Shown here one piece after another: positions 12,191 through 26,100 of a stretch of 64,000 bases of DNA. The stretch is from contig OX388317.1 in NCBI GenBank assembly GCA_947579605.1, positions 26,431,384-26,495,383 on the forward strand, written 5' to 3'. Position 1 is the first letter of the stretch. The number at the start of each line of letters is the position of its first letter. The stretch comes from Athripsodes cinereus. Taxonomy: Eukaryota > Arthropoda > Insecta > Trichoptera > Leptoceridae. Position numbers and translations under genes: made by a program. The notes beneath the pieces are model-generated. The model was not told the origin of the DNA. It did no database searches and was given only the letters and a program-made list of their open reading frames with translations.

Positions 12191-14739
12191 TAAATAAAGC
12201 TAATAATAGATTCATAAAATATTTATAGAAATAGAAATGTCTGTTAAGAAATAGATACATTAAACATTTCCATACAACACCATCATGACATATACCTCTG
12301 TTTTGTTACTTGGAGAGCATTTGCCCCCCCCCCCTACCTGGACGTCATTCATTACTTTTGTATGTTTGTAATGGCGTATTCATTTCATGGGTAAATGTTT
12401 TTATTTTTATTTTTACCTTTATATTATTTACCTCAGCTGGATATTACGGAAGTACATAAACCAACAATCAAGGCTACTATTTATATGTAAATGAAAGCAA
12501 TTGTAAGTTTTACATAAAAATTTACTTATGTAAATAGTAATGCTCAATATAAATGAAATAGATTGTTTCTATATATCTATGTTTTTGTTATATTCGACAA
12601 CATTTAATGAATAATAATTTCAACTTATCACATCAAATACAAAAAATAAATAAAATGAAATCCAAAAAAATTGGCGGAAAATGTACTTATTGCAAAAACG
12701 ATTCATTCCAGCAACTAATAATAATAACTAGATAACTTATCTAAGATGCGCCGTTTTGTGGAAATACCACCGCAAGGGCCCATTCAAGAATCATAATCAT
12801 TCCACAAACCCAACATATTTCAATAAAAATAAAAATTCGGATTTAGAAATCGTTAGAAAAACTAATAAAGTACATATAAGACCAAGCCCAGGTGAATCTA
12901 GCTTCTATTGAATTAGGATATTTTATAATAAGTTTGAAATGACTAGATTCTTATCATAATAAAAATGTAGTTAGAATGATAATTGTTTATAGATTAAATC
13001 ACATTATCGTGCATGTGATTCTAGTTATTGGAAAGAGATAATACAATATATTATGAAGTAAAACAGTTACGTAATACAAGAAGAAGATGATAATATGAAT
13101 GAAACAAGTTGTAACAATACTCACTGCATATACATTGATGACAGCAAATCGCCGCTCAGCAGAAATCACAACATTAAGTTAATATATTATCAATACAATC
13201 AGCTCACTTCTGCAATCACTCGACACGTCAAGCAATATAAAACGTGAATAATGACAACATTGAAAATATTAACATAAAATACTTGCTCAATCCTCATATA
13301 AACACACCAGCCCTGCCACGGAACATTTCGTTTTGTTTACAGCCTAAATATAACTTGTTAAATATTTTAAGACTCGAGCAAATCAATTTAAAACATTTGT
13401 GAATTTGTGTCGTTTTGTTTGTTGATTCTGCGTGTGTTTTTTTACAACTGTTTTATATAATTTTCGAATGGTTTTCAGTTGAAAAGCGGCGATGAAAAGT
13501 AGCCCATGTATTTGTAGCTCCACGTTTCAGTATCTGGCTATTGGTGGTACTATCGATTCCCCAATTGTGACGTCATTTGCTCACTAGAAACTACACCGAG
13601 AGCCTCCAAGGCGCAGGCGTATGAAAATTTCAAATATTTTCATCCCTCGCGCATGGCTGAAGTTTTCGTACAAAATTTTACCCTCGTAAAGGAATGAAAA
13701 TTTAAGTAATTCTCTACCACCCTACACAATATCGACCTCTGTACCAATATATACATATCATATTATATGACATTTGTTTACAATCTTACAACTGTTTTTT
13801 ACATTTTCACATGGAACCTCTTTCATGTCGAGTCCATTAACTGAAGGATGTCATGTGGTTTTGTAATGTTGATGGCTATTGGAATTATCTTTTGGAAGAT
13901 TTTAATGTTAACTGAATATATTTCAATTTTCAATAGTTTAATATATTCCCTCAGTCCATTCGAAGGTCTCACCTGAGCAGATCCCAGCTCATTTGATATT
14001 CTGATGGAAGATCAGATCACAAACCCTTTGACCTTTCAAGGTGAGCCCTTTACATTGTTATTATTAAGGGTCTATTGTATTGCATTGTGCCACATAAGTA
14101 TCTTCAGAAAGAATACCTTTATATTATAAAATGAAAGTTCTAGAAACAATGAACGAATTATTTTTACTTTAATTTTTTTTTTAAAGAACAAATTGGATTT
14201 TCATTTAACCACTATTTTTGAAGCAAACAATTTATTTTACCATTGTTACAAGTTAGTGAATATAGATAATTGGATTTTTATTCAGATAAAAAATCAATTT
14301 ATATTTTGACTAGAAGTTTAACAAGCATAAAGAAAAGTTGATTATTCATAGAAGAACAAATAAGATTATTTTGAAAATGACATGATTTGCTGAATAAGAA
14401 CTTAATTTTGTATATATACATATTCTCAATATTGAGCTTATTCTGACTAAGATTAACCATCAAGCGTCAAAAGATAGCTCCAAACTAGCTCAATGAGCGT
14501 TATATATGTATTTTTCATCAAAATATTAATTGGATGTTCTTCTCGCTAATTATAACACCTTTCATGTGGACAGATTTGCTTATTGCAGAATTGATCAGCA
14601 GACAGCCAAATCCACGTCACAGGTCATGCAATACTGAAAACCCTGTCATGGAATTATATAGTCTTGTAGCTGGGCCCTCTCAGTTTATCAATGGACTTAT
14701 GGATTATTGAAGCGCTCTAGAAGACACAATTTGAATTGA
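12191..14739. other. Intergenic stretch with a GC-richer core
   Basis: Mostly AT-rich. A less AT-rich block at about 13550-13700 contains a CpG-bearing stretch and could be promoter-like, but no transcript start or exon could be supported. No open frame of note. Confidence 0.3.
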
Positions 14740-15170
14740 TCCTGTCGTCAATTTGCAACCAGTGGAGTTTTCTTAGCAACGGTGTAATATGGCATCTCTG
14801 GAGATGTGCAGACGGTGAGACACATAGTGCGGAACTGCCATCTCAAAAAATTCAGCGGGGACCTGGGACATCCATAAAGCAGGACCGGAGGCGGTGAACT
14901 GGCTCTCAGCATTGGAGCCAAAACTGTAGAGGACATGACGCAACCCACATGGGCTAAGATTTATCAACACCGGGCCATACGAAAAGTAAAGTAAATGGCA
15001 TCTCTGCGGTGCAGCACTGTTAAACGCTAGGTGTAGACTGTAGACGGTAGAGACAGCTTTGAGGCAGTCTCGTGCATAGTATCTCATTACGGGATAAATG
15101 AAAGTCCCCAAACTTCTGGGACATACGGACGATCGATGGATCTTTATCAATGATCTCTTTTCCACTTACC
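14740..15170 (-). pseudogene. Degenerate CR1/Jockey-like LINE tail
   Basis: The reverse strand carries the late-ORF2 motif LHLAFNSAAPQRCHL, comparable with MAFNSAARLIFREDKGCH in the LINE at the right end of the window. It also shows FTASGPALWMSQVPAEF, comparable with FGVAGPVIWNRLPEDL there. Frames are broken, so this is an old fragment. Confidence 0.5.
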
Positions 15171-15764
15171 TCAAGAGAGTACTGACATGATGTAATGTAA
15201 TGTAATGTATATTGCGTAGTATTATAGTAATAAAATTATTCCTAATATTTTTTACATAGATAATAATATATTACGTGAATATTTTTCATCCATCAGTTTT
15301 TTTGTGGTTATCAATCTACCTCCCACGTCTAATATTCCAAAATACTGTTAACTAGCTTCAGATCCGACTTATCTCAGGAATAATCAATAATTAATTAAAA
15401 ATGATCATTTTAAAATGAATGATAAATAAAAACTGGTGTGTGTATGTAGGTGTTTGTTTCGGTGTTGTTTTGTGTATCTGTGTGGTGATGGTTGTGTGTG
15501 TGTGTGAGAGAGAGTGTGTTTATGGTGATGGGAAGAGGAATGTTTTTTTTTAACATAGGAAATTAAATAAATTTCTTAGGTAAGGTTTCTGTAAAGTTGT
15601 ATCTGATGTTATTTTATCTATTATTATTGTTATTCTTTTTTTATTTTTGTTCTAGTTTTGTATAATGAATGAAAACTATGTTAGCACTACCTCAGTACAG
15701 GCGACGCCTAGTGAGGTAGCTTGTTATGTAAATTTATTTTATAAGATAAAAAAAATTAAGATGA
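15171..15764. other. Intergenic stretch with GT/GA microsatellite
   Basis: TGTAATG and (GT)n/(GA)n simple repeats at about 15185-15205 and 15430-15535. No gene seen. Confidence 0.4.
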
Positions 15765-15990
15765 ATGAAAATAATCTACGATGGCTTGGACACCTGGAAT
15801 GAAATGAAGAAGGACAGAATGGCTAAAAAGATATATATGTAGCTAACAAAAAGGATCCTCGGACACGTGGTAGCCCAAAGATCAAATGGCTAGATTATGT
15901 GGACCATATTCTCAAGGACGAATACGTGCTTAGTGCAATGAATAGAAGTACATACATAAGGAACTGGGTGATGTTATAAAAACAAAAAAG
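15765..15990 (+). pseudogene. RTE LINE C-terminal scrap
   Basis: Translated piecewise it matches the end of the 42-45 kb RTE ORF: RWLGHL..., then AAATGGCTAGATTATGTGGA (KWLDYVDHILKDE) and RSTYIRNWV. Stops and indels break it. Confidence 0.5.
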
Positions 15991-16736
15991 CTTGTGCAAG
16001 GACAGGAATTTATGGCGCACTATCCTAAGGGAAGCGGTTTGAAGCGGTATTAAAATAATTAAAAAATGCAGATAGCAAGTATCGTTTTTTCTATTAACCA
16101 TCACAGTAAAAGGCTTTCTAGTTAGTTTTTTTTTTATTTATTTTCAATAATGAAATGCAAATATTCGTTATAGGTATAAATCTAATCGGAAGAAGTGAGA
16201 ATGGCGTCCAACAAAAAAATGTAAGCTACATATACCTACACACAAATGAACGAACTAATATATTTTTACATGAAATTCAGCGTAGGTGTCAGAATGTTCA
16301 AGCGTGTAATAAAAATGAAATATTCAAAAAATAGAATTTAAAATTTTGTTTTTACTTTTGACATTTCCATTTAGGTTCGGAGAAACATCAAAATTACAAT
16401 GACTAGTTTTAAAATTTTAGTTTAATTCATTATACTGTATTTTATTTTTAAGTTTATTTTGTATATTTTTTCTCAAAATGCCTGCACATCATGATAAAGA
16501 AATAGTAAGTATTTACGAATGTATTGAAGTAACCACTGAAAATACTGTTGATTAATTAATAAGACATTAAAAAGATGTACTTTGCTTGATGGTGCAAGGA
16601 ACAAAATTAACAGAATTGAAATGCAAATTGTATTAAAAGTTAAATTTATTTCTTGAAGGAAGTTCATAATAATAGAAAAATTAAATGAAACAAAATATTG
16701 AATAATTCCACTGGTGACTTTATTAATTTGCTAGCT
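15991..16736. other. AT-rich intergenic stretch
   Basis: No gene recognised. It may include part of the 5' region of the EF-hand gene, whose first exon was not found. Confidence 0.35.
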
Positions 16737-16848
16737 GGCAGTCGAAAGCTTTTTCTCTCACCATCAGGTGAGAGAAAAAGCTTTCGACTGCCTTTATTTA
16801 TTTACCAAATAAACAGCTATTAAGCTGTTTATTTGGTAAATAAATAAA
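16737..16848. repeat. Two contiguous perfect 26-bp hairpins
   Basis: Hairpin 1: arms 16737-16762 and 16767-16792, loop ATCA. Hairpin 2 starts at the next base: arms 16793-16818 and 16823-16848, loop ATTA. Both are perfect and the same length (56 bp), but unrelated in sequence. They lie about 180 bp upstream of the first recognised EF-hand exon. Confidence 0.9.
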
Positions 16849-17028
16849 TAAGTTAATACCTCATCGATGAATTGAAGATGTCAAATAGTGATTAAACCTG
16901 CCTTTTTCAGAACGATTTAAAACTTACAGAAAAAGATGGGACGGGGTCTTTTTTATATTTTTTTTTATTTATATACTCACATACTTATAAGCAGTTTGAA
17001 TTATTGTTTCATATTCAAATATTTCCAG

Positions 17029-17149
17029 GGCCGGCTCTCAGACGTATGGCGCACGTGCAACAAGATCCGAGCTGCCGTGTACAGGGTCGGCTTCAGCCTC
17101 TGGGAATTCTTCAAGCCTCTGGATCCTAATAAGAGGAACATTATTTCGG
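17029..17149 (+). CDS. EF-hand gene, first recognised exon
   Basis: Acceptor ATTTCCAG, donor GTAGGT. Encodes 40 residues plus one base, starting GRLSDVWRTCNKIRAAVYR and ending with the degenerate loop LDPNKRNIIS. It begins in phase 0. An ATG at 16936 lies upstream in the same frame, but the AG acceptor and the low-complexity Phe/Tyr/Ile stretch between argue that it is intronic. Confidence 0.75.
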
Positions 17150-20100
17150 GTAGGTACCTTCCTGCAGATTGTAATTTATTCATTTTTGTTGATACAGCAT
17201 TATGCTGTGCCTACATGTAATAATAATAATAATAAGTCGTACAATTTCCATAAATTACCTGTGTGTTAGAGGAATACTACACCATGTCCAAAAATGTCAT
17301 TTTTAATAAGGGAAATCAAAGATACGTTCCTATTCTTTTCGAGTGTCCTGTCAAAAGCAGGTGTTTTATTCAAAGTTCACGCACAATACATTTAACATCT
17401 TAAATTCAGGGATGTAGTATGCCACCCATCCTGAATGTCTTAAGTTCTTATTGTCATGGAGACGACAACTTGTATGTTTATTGCATCCAATTAATCATCC
17501 GTTGGCTAACCCGCTTGTAGGAGATGGCATGATGGTATGAATGAGAATTTGAAGCTATTTCAGAATAATTAGGTACATTAACTACTTTCTGAATGGTACC
17601 ATAAATCTTGGTGGTAGAAATTCCTTATTATATCTTCGAATATTATAATTCGACTGTGCTCAGGACAAAGGCAAAAAACCACAAATTTGGCAAAAGACGT
17701 TTTATCTTTTAAAGTCAATCATTTGTCTTGTACACATTCTGATAAAAGAATTCGTTGGGTTTATATCAAAATATATTATACCTACTACGAATAAATTTAA
17801 AAAAAAAACAACAACCAATGGGTGGAGGTTTGTGAGAGGTATAAATAACTCAGGACACAACACATAAATGCCTGATGGTATTTATTTTTATTACAAAGCA
17901 CAGTTAATTTTTCCATTTAATTTATTTGAAACCTTGAGTGTTTTCACTAATCCTGTAAGGGGGCACAAAATTGCTCATATTTTCTGCTTTAGATATATTT
18001 TTAAGATATATATTGTTGGGCTTGTTGACGTATGTCTGCTAAATAAATTCGTGCATTTTCAAATTAAGTGAATACATTTTACAAACTAACTACTCATATT
18101 TATATTTAAACAATTTGGACCTATATTGACATAGTGTAGTCTTCCTTCGACATTACAGGAGTATTAAAATACCTGAGGATATAATTTGCTAAAATGTTTG
18201 AAAAAGAAAGGAACATGTAATTGTTTTATTTCTGAGAGGTAACCTGAATTCCTAAACTAAAAATAGAATGAGTTGTAGCGGTGACTATGTAAAATGAAAA
18301 TTGTAATATATATCATAATGAATAAATGATTAAAGAATAACGAAAAGGTTTCAAAAAGAAAATGCGACTGATTAAGAATTTTGTATTGTGAACAAGAATT
18401 TTAACAATTTTTTGTCGAAAACGTAACGCTTAAATGTGTTTTGACTAGGCCCACAGATGTTATATAAAAAAAGAAATATACTGGATAATTCTGATAACTG
18501 AATTGAAGATGCAAAATTTTTAATAGTATAAATACCTCAAGATATTAAAATTCCAATGCATAATATCTGTATTTCATATGGCAATCGAAAACTTGTGGAA
18601 AATAAAGAAAATTATTTCGGATAATTCATGAATTAAAAAATATTTCTTGCAGAGGCCCAGTTCCTGTACGTATTCTTTGGCCCACTGAGACAGTTCATTG
18701 GGCTGTCCCACGATGAGGTTATAGGTCTGGCAGACTACTTCAGGACACAAGATGGGAGGATATTTTATGCTCAATTATGTGGACTCATTCATGGAGAAGG
18801 TTCGAATATTTTCATTCAACTCACTCGATTAACCCCTACAAAATTGAATCTTATACCACATTAGGTACTCACACTTTTCACACAAATATTTTAATGGAAT
18901 AAAAATTTCATTACATCTATAGTCTGGTTGAAACAATAAACATAAGTATCCTGAATTGTTCCACAAGAAAGATTTAACGTTGATTACATTTCAGATTCGA
19001 AAAGACCTCCAAAATCTGAAAAGTGGGACGGTGCCAAAGGTGTCTGTCCCTCGGAGAAGATTATACCAACCAGGAGACACTTCACCGAGGATGAACAGAG
19101 ACGCATTTGCAGTCTGTTGGCGACCATCGCTTCCCGGAGACTGATCATCAGACCTTACTTTCAAGATTATGAATTGGTATAAATTGCAGTAAACTTTTCG
19201 AAAATCAATGAGCTAGTCACAAACCTTGTGAATGCATCTTAGGGTAGCAATATTAAATGCCAGTGACTATCATGTTGTCTACAGGAAATCTTTTCTTTTT
19301 GCAGATTGCAAAAAACGATGGTAGAGTGACCTTCGCCCATTTCTCTCGCGTGTTGAACTTCATGGGCATTCTGGTTTCATCAGACGATATGAACCTTCTG
19401 ATAAAGCGCTTCATGAGTGACGCCTACACCATAGACTACGAAGAATTTCTACAAGAGGTTGAAAAGTTGACTATAAAAGGAGTAGAGGATCCGGTGAGGA
19501 TTTTTAGTTTGTTTGATTTGAGCAGATTTGAGAAGTTTAGAGAATGATTTATGTAGAAGAAAAAAAGAGATTTTTTTATGTGTCTGATTAAGTTATCCTT
19601 ATTTTTATTAAATTAACAAAATTATGTAAACGCTCGAAATTAGAAAAAATGATCGATCGCGAAGTTCAATAGCTACTTTATACCTACTACCGGGTTCCGA
19701 ATTCAGTTTCCAGTTAAGCGAAATATTTTTTTCGACATTTTAGCGTTTAGAATTTGATTACTATATAAATATAAGAATAAAGACAGCATCGATTGACTAT
19801 TAAAGTGTTTTGGAAGAATAAACTCACCATCTGTTAAATAAATATTACCGAGACAATATACATAAATTCCAGGTTAATTTCAATCCAATGCGCATCATCA
19901 AGTCGAGGGGTATTCACAGAGATAAGCCTCCTGAAGGAGTCACCCCTGAATGCTTTCCAGCTAACGAAATATTTCACCCCGCCCTCAGTCCCCCTAAAGA
20001 GGTTCTCATTACTATAGATGGCACAATGGACAAGATCAAAAAGTATATCTTCAAAAACAGAATAAGACTTTCTGAATTCATACAGGTAATTATCTATACA

Positions 20101-23100
20101 TTTATAACTATCTATCCATCTATATGCTATTATACGATCATGGAATTTCTAGTATGGTCAGCTAACTCATTATTGCATAAATTTCACCAGTGCTCTCGAA
20201 ACTGTCAAATGACTGCAGAATTATCTCAGTACAAGACATTTATGATTATCATCATCGTACTTTTCTTTAATAATAAAATATATATCAAAGTTTTTGTTAT
20301 AAACCCAAATACAACCTTATAACCTTTCACAGTAGGCTAGTCGTTAATATCTTCTAAATTTTACCAATTGTTTTTTTCAGCCGTTCGATCCGTTAGACTG
20401 CGGTCGAGTACCACAAGGTCAATTTGAAAAGGCCCTTAATCAAATGGGTCTGGGACCGTTGGGTTTGGAGAAACTGACTCAGGCGGAGATATCTCTGGTC
20501 TGTCAGACCTACCAGGATCCGTGTGATGACGATATGATTTGCTGGAGAACATTTGAGAATGACGTCAATTTGGGTAAAAAATTGGCTTGCATCATTTCTA
20601 CTTACTTATATTTTCTTTCACCATACATTGTTTTCATTTGGTAACAATATCAGAATGCTGAATATATTATAGAAAACAGTAATTCTATAACCACAAAAGC
20701 TCTCAAATCAGAGAGGTTTATTTTGGTGAGCTTATAGAGGTTATACTCTATGGTTTGACGAGCTAATGAAAAATATGACTTGCCATTTCTCCCTTACCAT
20801 CGTAATATCTCCCACAAGAAGAGTAGTCAGTAAAAATAAACTCTCAGATCATCCTCACTTTACCAAAAGGCATTCAAAATAGTTATCAAACCTCGTCGTT
20901 GAATTAATGCTTAGCGTAGAAATTATATGAGGTAAATCACTGTATATACTTATCTTAAAAATATGTCAGCTGAACTCAATCGTCCCTTAACGAATCACCT
21001 CCTGGGAGCATAGAGTATAAACCAGAACTAGCTACCTTCATTCAGAATATCTTAGTGCCAGTTATGTCAACCCACATAACGGGCATCATTAGCAGATGTC
21101 AATAGATCACAGTAGATAAATTAATTAAATATTGCGTTTGAGAATGATAGGATCCCTGTCGAAATCTTAGTTGCGCGTAAGTTAAAATAATAGTGATTTT
21201 AGAATATTCTTTTGATTCGAAATATTCACCATAATGTTTATAAACTACCAAAACGTTGCTGCTTAATCAATAAATAATATTTATTCACCTCTTCCTACGA
21301 CATTTCTAGCGCTCCAATGTCATTGTTATAAGAACTGTGTATTGTGAAAGAGGAACGTTGGGAATCTTGTCGGCAAAAGAACAGTGCACTTTACGAGCAA
21401 CCATTTCAAGATATATTTATTAAATCAAACCAATGATATCATCAAAATAACAAGATAATACAGTAATATATTATTAACTTGAGACTGCTACTAAGATAGA
21501 ATAATATATTCCACGTAAATATTTAAAAACCTTTACACTATACACCAGTGGCGTGTCTAAGGTTTTTATATATCATTTTCATTTTTATACATGAGTAGAC
21601 GCATCGTCAATATAAAGTTAATTATGTATAATAAGTATAAGGTGATAGCAATAGTACCATTTCACACTAAAAGTTTTATATGGTAAAAAGCAATGAATAA
21701 AAAATTGTCTCCATATTACTACATAGTGATTACCTATAAAAAACCTGAGCGCTATCAACGATGCTCAACTTTGGTAATCGGATGAGAGTTGGCGCCTTGC
21801 TTACATGTCGTTAGAATATTGTGATAACCATGCTGATTTTATCATGCAATTACTACTACTACTACTATACCATCACGGCATATCCCACAAGTGGGGCAGC
21901 CATCAGACCAGCCGCACATAATAAACATGCAAGCTGTCCTCTCCGTGCCAACACAAAATCAAGACATTCAGGATGGGTGGCAAGCCTCATCGCTGAATTC
22001 AAGATGTAAAATGTCTTATTCTTTCGAACACCTGCCTTTTACAGGACACTCGAAAACTTACGAATAAGAGTGGGAGACCAATTCTTTACCGGGTGCTCCA
22101 CGGGAATTACGTGCAATTACGCATATTATTATTATTACCGACAAAGAGACGATTCTTACAGGGATCATTACAGCGGAAGGCCAATGCGATCCCAGAAGAA
22201 AATCAACAACATCTAGACAACAACACAACAATTACAACACATTCTCAATCTTCCTGATAAACTCCGCATACGTCACGCCAAAAATATCAATGTGTCTACT
22301 TAGTACTTATATGGAGAATAATAAATCGTACAAAGTGAGAGAGCGCTGATCAAATATTGTTCGCTAAAGGAACTTGAGCAGGACAAAAAAATAAGCCTCT
22401 TAAGAAACAATGCGTGTAGTGAAACAAATTATGTAGCACAGCTCTATGGCATGTAGTGAACTTTGTTTGACGCTTCTGGTGACATCGCATCGAATTTAAT
22501 TACGCGGTGCTCGCGTAGTTTAAAATTAATTGGATTGACAGCAGCACGATCTACTCGGGTAAAGTCCGGCTTGTATAAAAAATACGCCACTGGTCCACAT
22601 CCGCAATAATAGTCTTATCAGCAAGAAACAATTCAGATACATATTATCATAGTAATGACGACATTGCGTGGATTATATTCTGCATCTACTTCAAAGGAAG
22701 TTGATATTAGATATAATATATTTATAAGTGTCGTATGAAATTTAAAAAATAAACAATATCTGTGTACATCATCTCTATATTCAATAAGTTCAAGTAGAAT
22801 ACTAATTGATATCGGATTAACTACGTTCAAGTACTCACTTCGTAACATTATCCTCTCTGTATCATGATTTACGTGAAGGTATTTTTCATACTTACAGTGT
22901 TATGCTTAAATTTTATGGACTTTTAAAGAAAATGGAGGGCGAACTCAGGTTTATTTATTGCATAAATATACCAACAGGTGCAACGTGTACCTATATTATA
23001 AAAACTAATAAACGAAACATCGAAACAGGTTATGCTGCTCCCCATTACAGGCATATATAAATCGAGCGACTGAGGCTCGTTATACCTCCCCCAGAACCCC

Positions 23101-26100
23101 CTGAAGTCTCCGAGTATCCACAGTTCTATCGTTTTACCAGATGGTCGATAGTTAGTGTCATTCTACATGTACACGCTGATGAGACGTTCCATCTCCCGGG
23201 TTGGGATAATCTCTCTCTAACTTTAACTAAATTCTGGTCTTAGCCATTCTTGTACCGACACTTATGTATGCAAGCGAAGCGACACGTATGTATTCAACCA
23301 CTTATGTATGGTTGAAGAAGGACGAAAGTGGAATAAATGCTGCAGAGCGGCGATCGCTGAGAAAAGGGGTCAGTAAAACGTTGCGACATAGAGTGAAGAA
23401 TGAGAATATCAGGAGAATGAGCAGATGCGAGAGGAGTGCTGTGGATAGAACGCGTGTAAATAAGTTGTGATGGATCGGACATGTATAGGAAACGCTCGAT
23501 GGAAGGGTGACGAAGAGGGTGTATTTATTTGAAAGAGGGTGTGTGAGGAATTACGTGGCTTGATCACGTGAATCAAGCGGCGTGCATGTATGAGAAGCAT
23601 GTAAGGGTAGATAGAGAAATTTTAACTAATAACATAATAATCTTCATGACTTAAATCTGAAATTAATCCCATATAGAATATCACATAATTATAGTGGTAT
23701 ATCGACTTTCACACCACCAAGGTAGCAGCTGTTATCTATGGGATCATGGTGATATGTATAGAGGATATTATCTCTTAGACTAGTTTTTGACCTTTGAGAA
23801 TCAGAATATGGAAGGTGATATTTAATCTTACACATTGTCGTCCTTTTAAAAAGAAAACGTCAGATATATATATCATCAACTACATTACAATAAGAGCAAA
23901 TAGTAAACACTTGAAGTAGGTATGTAATCGGTAAGGTTAATTATTAATGGTGAGTATAAAAGTTACTATTTTATGAACATTGAACGGGGAACCACAATGT
24001 CATGTTACACTGTGTAATATTCATAATGAAGTCATCACTTCATATATTCATATATAGTATAGTACAATACAATATGCGTCGCAGTGTTGATAGATAATAA
24101 TTTATTATGTACAACAGTAGGCACAGTGAGTAATTATTTTATTGCAACTGTTGATAATATTGACAATACACGTGAAAAACTTATACTACCATCATATTAT
24201 TATTTATCCTGATATTCCTTCTCCTTCTCTACGTGTCTTGTCGGATCCCCTTGACGTTGACGACCACCTGGGAGAAATCCTTCCTGTTCTGGACAGCGCG
24301 AACAGCTCCTCCACACCTCTCATCCCGGTCCACTCTTGAATGTTCTGGAGCCAGGAAAGCCGCCTTCTTCCAACCCCTTTACGGCCCTCAATCTTCCCTT
24401 CCATGACCAGTTTAAGGATGGCATATTTTTCTCCTCTCATTGTGTGACCAAAATATGAAGTTTTACGGAGCTTGATTGTTGTGAACAATTCTCTATGAGC
24501 ATTTGCTCTACTTGATGCTTCGACGTTACTTGTCATGTCAGTCCAGGACATTCTTAACATTCTTCGGTGGATTCACATTTCAAACGCCTCCATGCGGTTA
24601 TATTCCAGCCTATTTCAGTACTGCTTATGAGATACACTTTTCTTAATACATGAAGTCCGGAAATTCAATTCTGATGTTTGCGGACTAACAAATTCTTATT
24701 CTTAATTATCAATCATTCATACAATCACTGTGTTTTCTATATTCAATGGGGTAGCCAGTGGACTAACTAATTAAATGTAATAAACATATAGATAGCTCTC
24801 TTCGAGGCATATATTAAAGGCGACACGTTCAAGATGGATGGCATATCTCATCACTGAATTGAAAATGTATAAATATCTCATAATTTAGTATTGTACAAGC
24901 ACCTGCCTTTTTCAACTGCCATTATTAAAATACATTAACAACACAGTGATAATAATTTACTGTTTGTATTAATGCGTTATCGCGTTAACTATATACAAGT
25001 AATAATAAAAATTTTACATAATTAATTATTGGTTAATAGGTATGTTTATTTTCTGGCATGATAAATATAATAATATTCATACAAGATTTACGTATTTACA
25101 TTTTATTATATCGACGTATAAATGGGCACATATGTATATTATTATGCCGTGGAGTTCCTGTCATAGAATAGAGGACTCCCACTTTTTTATGTTCGTTTTA
25201 GAATGCCCTGTATATGGCGCATATTCACAATTATAACATCACGTGCCTATTAAGACATTCGACATCCTTAATTCAGCAGTGTTAATTTATTTTTTATTAT
25301 TATTAATGCCACCCATTCTGAATGCCTTGATTTAATTGGCACAGAGAAAACAGATTACATGCTTATGTATTACTTGTGATTGTACTACTGGCTACCCCAC
25401 TTGTGGCAATGCCGTGACGGTGTGTATAATTGAATGAATTTATTTATTTTATTATTGTCGACCTGGTATTGAAATGAATATATTTATTTAAATTACGACG
25501 AACACTACTCCCATTTTCACCAAAACTGAATTTACACCTTCAGGCATTCAAATTGGTTAATTTTTCAGTATTCACTGTTCAAAATATGGAAAAATATCCA
25601 GACCTAAATGTCACGGAGTACACCAAGTCTCAGATGACTCCTGTACCAGAAAGTCGCAGAGTTCCGGAGAGGGTTAAGGAGTTGATCAATGGAAGGAGCG
25701 TCAATATAAGGAACCTCGTGCGGGACTTTGACAAGTAAGTTGAGCCAAAGATTGTTTGGATTTTTTTTGGAATTTATTTGTCTATCCATTTATCATCTCT
25801 ATATTATTTAACGTATTTCAAAGAACATGAATACATACAGTAGGGTTACTTTTAACAAAATCTAAATACGATCTTAATCATAGGACGCGCGAAGTGACTA
25901 TTAGTCAAAAATACGTACATACCAATCATCCATTGTTCATTCGGGCGTTTATACAAATATAGTCAAAGTTTTATTCTAGAAACGAACTTGTTGCTATGAA
26001 GCAATGTCTCGCGATACTGGGTCTATCATAATAATATATCTGCTTGTATAACATGCAGTTGCTTGTAATTTAAAATAAACTTTGAGCAATATTCAAACTT

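Noticed and set aside
13133..13340. Possible first exon on the minus strand with a GTGAGT donor.
   Set aside because: No coding start or downstream exon could be linked; one good donor alone is not enough.
16936..17028. In-frame ATG upstream of the first EF-hand exon as the true start.
   Set aside because: The intervening residues are a low-complexity Phe/Tyr/Ile run and a good acceptor precedes the conserved part.
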